This document shows positions 63,643 to 64,000 of a stretch of 64,000 bases of DNA, one piece after another; position 1 is the stretch's first letter; each line of letters begins with the position of its first letter. The translations under genes were made by a program, and so were the position numbers. Location of the stretch: positions 1 to 64,000 of the forward strand of contig CAVUID010000017.1 in the NCBI GenBank assembly GCA_963741495.1, given 5' to 3'. The DNA is from Sulfurimicrobium sp963741495 (GTDB taxonomy: Bacteria; Pseudomonadota; Gammaproteobacteria; Burkholderiales; Sulfuricellaceae). The notes beneath the pieces are model-generated. The model made no database searches, had not been told where the DNA came from, and saw only the letters and a list, made by a program, of their open reading frames with translations.

Positions 63643-64000
63643 TCAGGCCAGTTTTTTGCGGAACTTGCCGAGGGCGACGGCGAACACCACCACCGCGAAC
63701 AGTCCGAGGAAGATCAGGTCGTCCGCCACGAAAGCAGGCGGGCTGGCCTTGAGAAAGATGTTCTTCAGCACCTCGACGAAATAGCGCGCCTGCACCACGT
63801 GGGTGACCACCTGCAGGAAGCGCGGCATGTTGTCGATGGAGTAGAGAAAACCGGAAAGCAGGAAAGCGGGCAGAAAGGTCACCACCATTGCCAGCTGGCT
63901 CGCCACCAGTTGCGATTTGGCGATGGTGGAGACCATGATGCCGAGGCTCAGGCCGCCAATCAGGAACATCGTGGTGACGCCGAGCAGAAAAGCGAAGCTG
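63643..64000 (-). CDS. ABC-2 type transporter permease, 3' part
   Basis: The frame is open to the right edge, so the start lies beyond the window; about 118 C-terminal residues are seen. TM helices (FLIGGLSLGIMVSTIAKSQL, MVVTFLPAFLLSGFLYSIDN) and the end LVARYFVEVLKNIFLKAS-like at VQARYFVEVLKNIFLKASPP match the C-terminus of the same permease family as the gene at 62439. The two should form a heterodimer. The 73-base gap between them holds a GC-rich hairpin (GACCGGCCATGACCGGTC, 63628-63645). Confidence 0.88.
   Translation of the reverse strand, partial: SFAFLLGVTTMFLIGGLSLGIMVSTIAKSQLVASQLAMVVTFLPAFLLSGFLYSIDNMPRFLQVVTHVVQARYFVEVLKNIFLKASPPAFVADDLIFLGLFAVVVFAVALGKFRKKLA

Overview
The window looks like chromosomal DNA of a Gram-negative betaproteobacterium. 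The evidence is MutL with an endonuclease motif, an infA/cold-shock pair, SodB, MiaA, an OmpR/EnvZ-like pair, a YbiB-type protein and a phosphoketolase/acetate-kinase block. The cytochrome content and the c-di-GMP adhesin suggest a Nitrosomonadales-like sediment or groundwater organism with extracellular electron transfer; that placement is inference. Both window edges cut genes: an HlyD-type protein on the left and an ABC-2 permease on the right.

Layout. (1) 1-15800 is a biofilm adhesion locus of the Lap type. It holds the end of a type I secretion adaptor, an atypical LuxR regulator, a giant adhesin (about 3877 aa once one missing base is restored) with a TAAG cleavage site, Calx-beta repeats and RTX repeats, then on the other strand a degenerate GGDEF-EAL receptor (LapD-like) and the LapG-like protease. 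(2) 15800-18840 holds a repeat element, a Gly/Met-rich secreted protein, a YbiB-like protein and sodB. (3) 18840-31778 is an electron-transfer island. On the minus strand run a membrane protein with histidine pairs, a 24-CxxCH cytochrome, a cytochrome with 62 CxxCH motifs plus one CX4CH, an outer-membrane barrel protein and a CcmI-like TPR protein. Divergent to them is a membrane-anchored Fe-S/flavin oxidoreductase. A natural reading is a route for electrons from a reduced carrier through the inner membrane to a periplasmic or extracellular heme wire.

(4) 31875-34773 holds a YajD-like HNH protein, xseA and a coupled membrane protein. (5) 34799-38257 is an OmpR/EnvZ-like pair with three Gly-rich secreted proteins; a 16-bp operator-like palindrome occurs at two places there. 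(6) 38258-38943 is a junkyard of palindromic repeats and a toxin remnant. (7) 38944-44836 holds miaA, a frameshifted mutL, an Hsp20, infA, a cold-shock gene and an NYN-domain protein. (8) 45055-50924 is a signalling block: receiver-HPt protein, TonB receptor (two frameshifts), YfiR-like protein (one frameshift) and a hybrid kinase. (9) 51082-55836 is a TonB/ExbD/ExbB-like set, two TetR regulators and a patatin lipoprotein. (10) 55935-60685 is transaldolase, phosphoketolase and acetate kinase. (11) 60695-64000 is a Gly-rich protein, a frameshifted membrane protein, a c-type cytochrome and two ABC-2 permeases.

Eight single-base indels break six otherwise intact genes, and each repaired length becomes a multiple of three. 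Sequencing error is the simplest reading, but mutL is one of the broken genes, so a real mutator state should be checked. Several families of short palindromic repeats sit in the gaps between genes. I saw no tRNA, rRNA, CRISPR array or complete insertion sequence.
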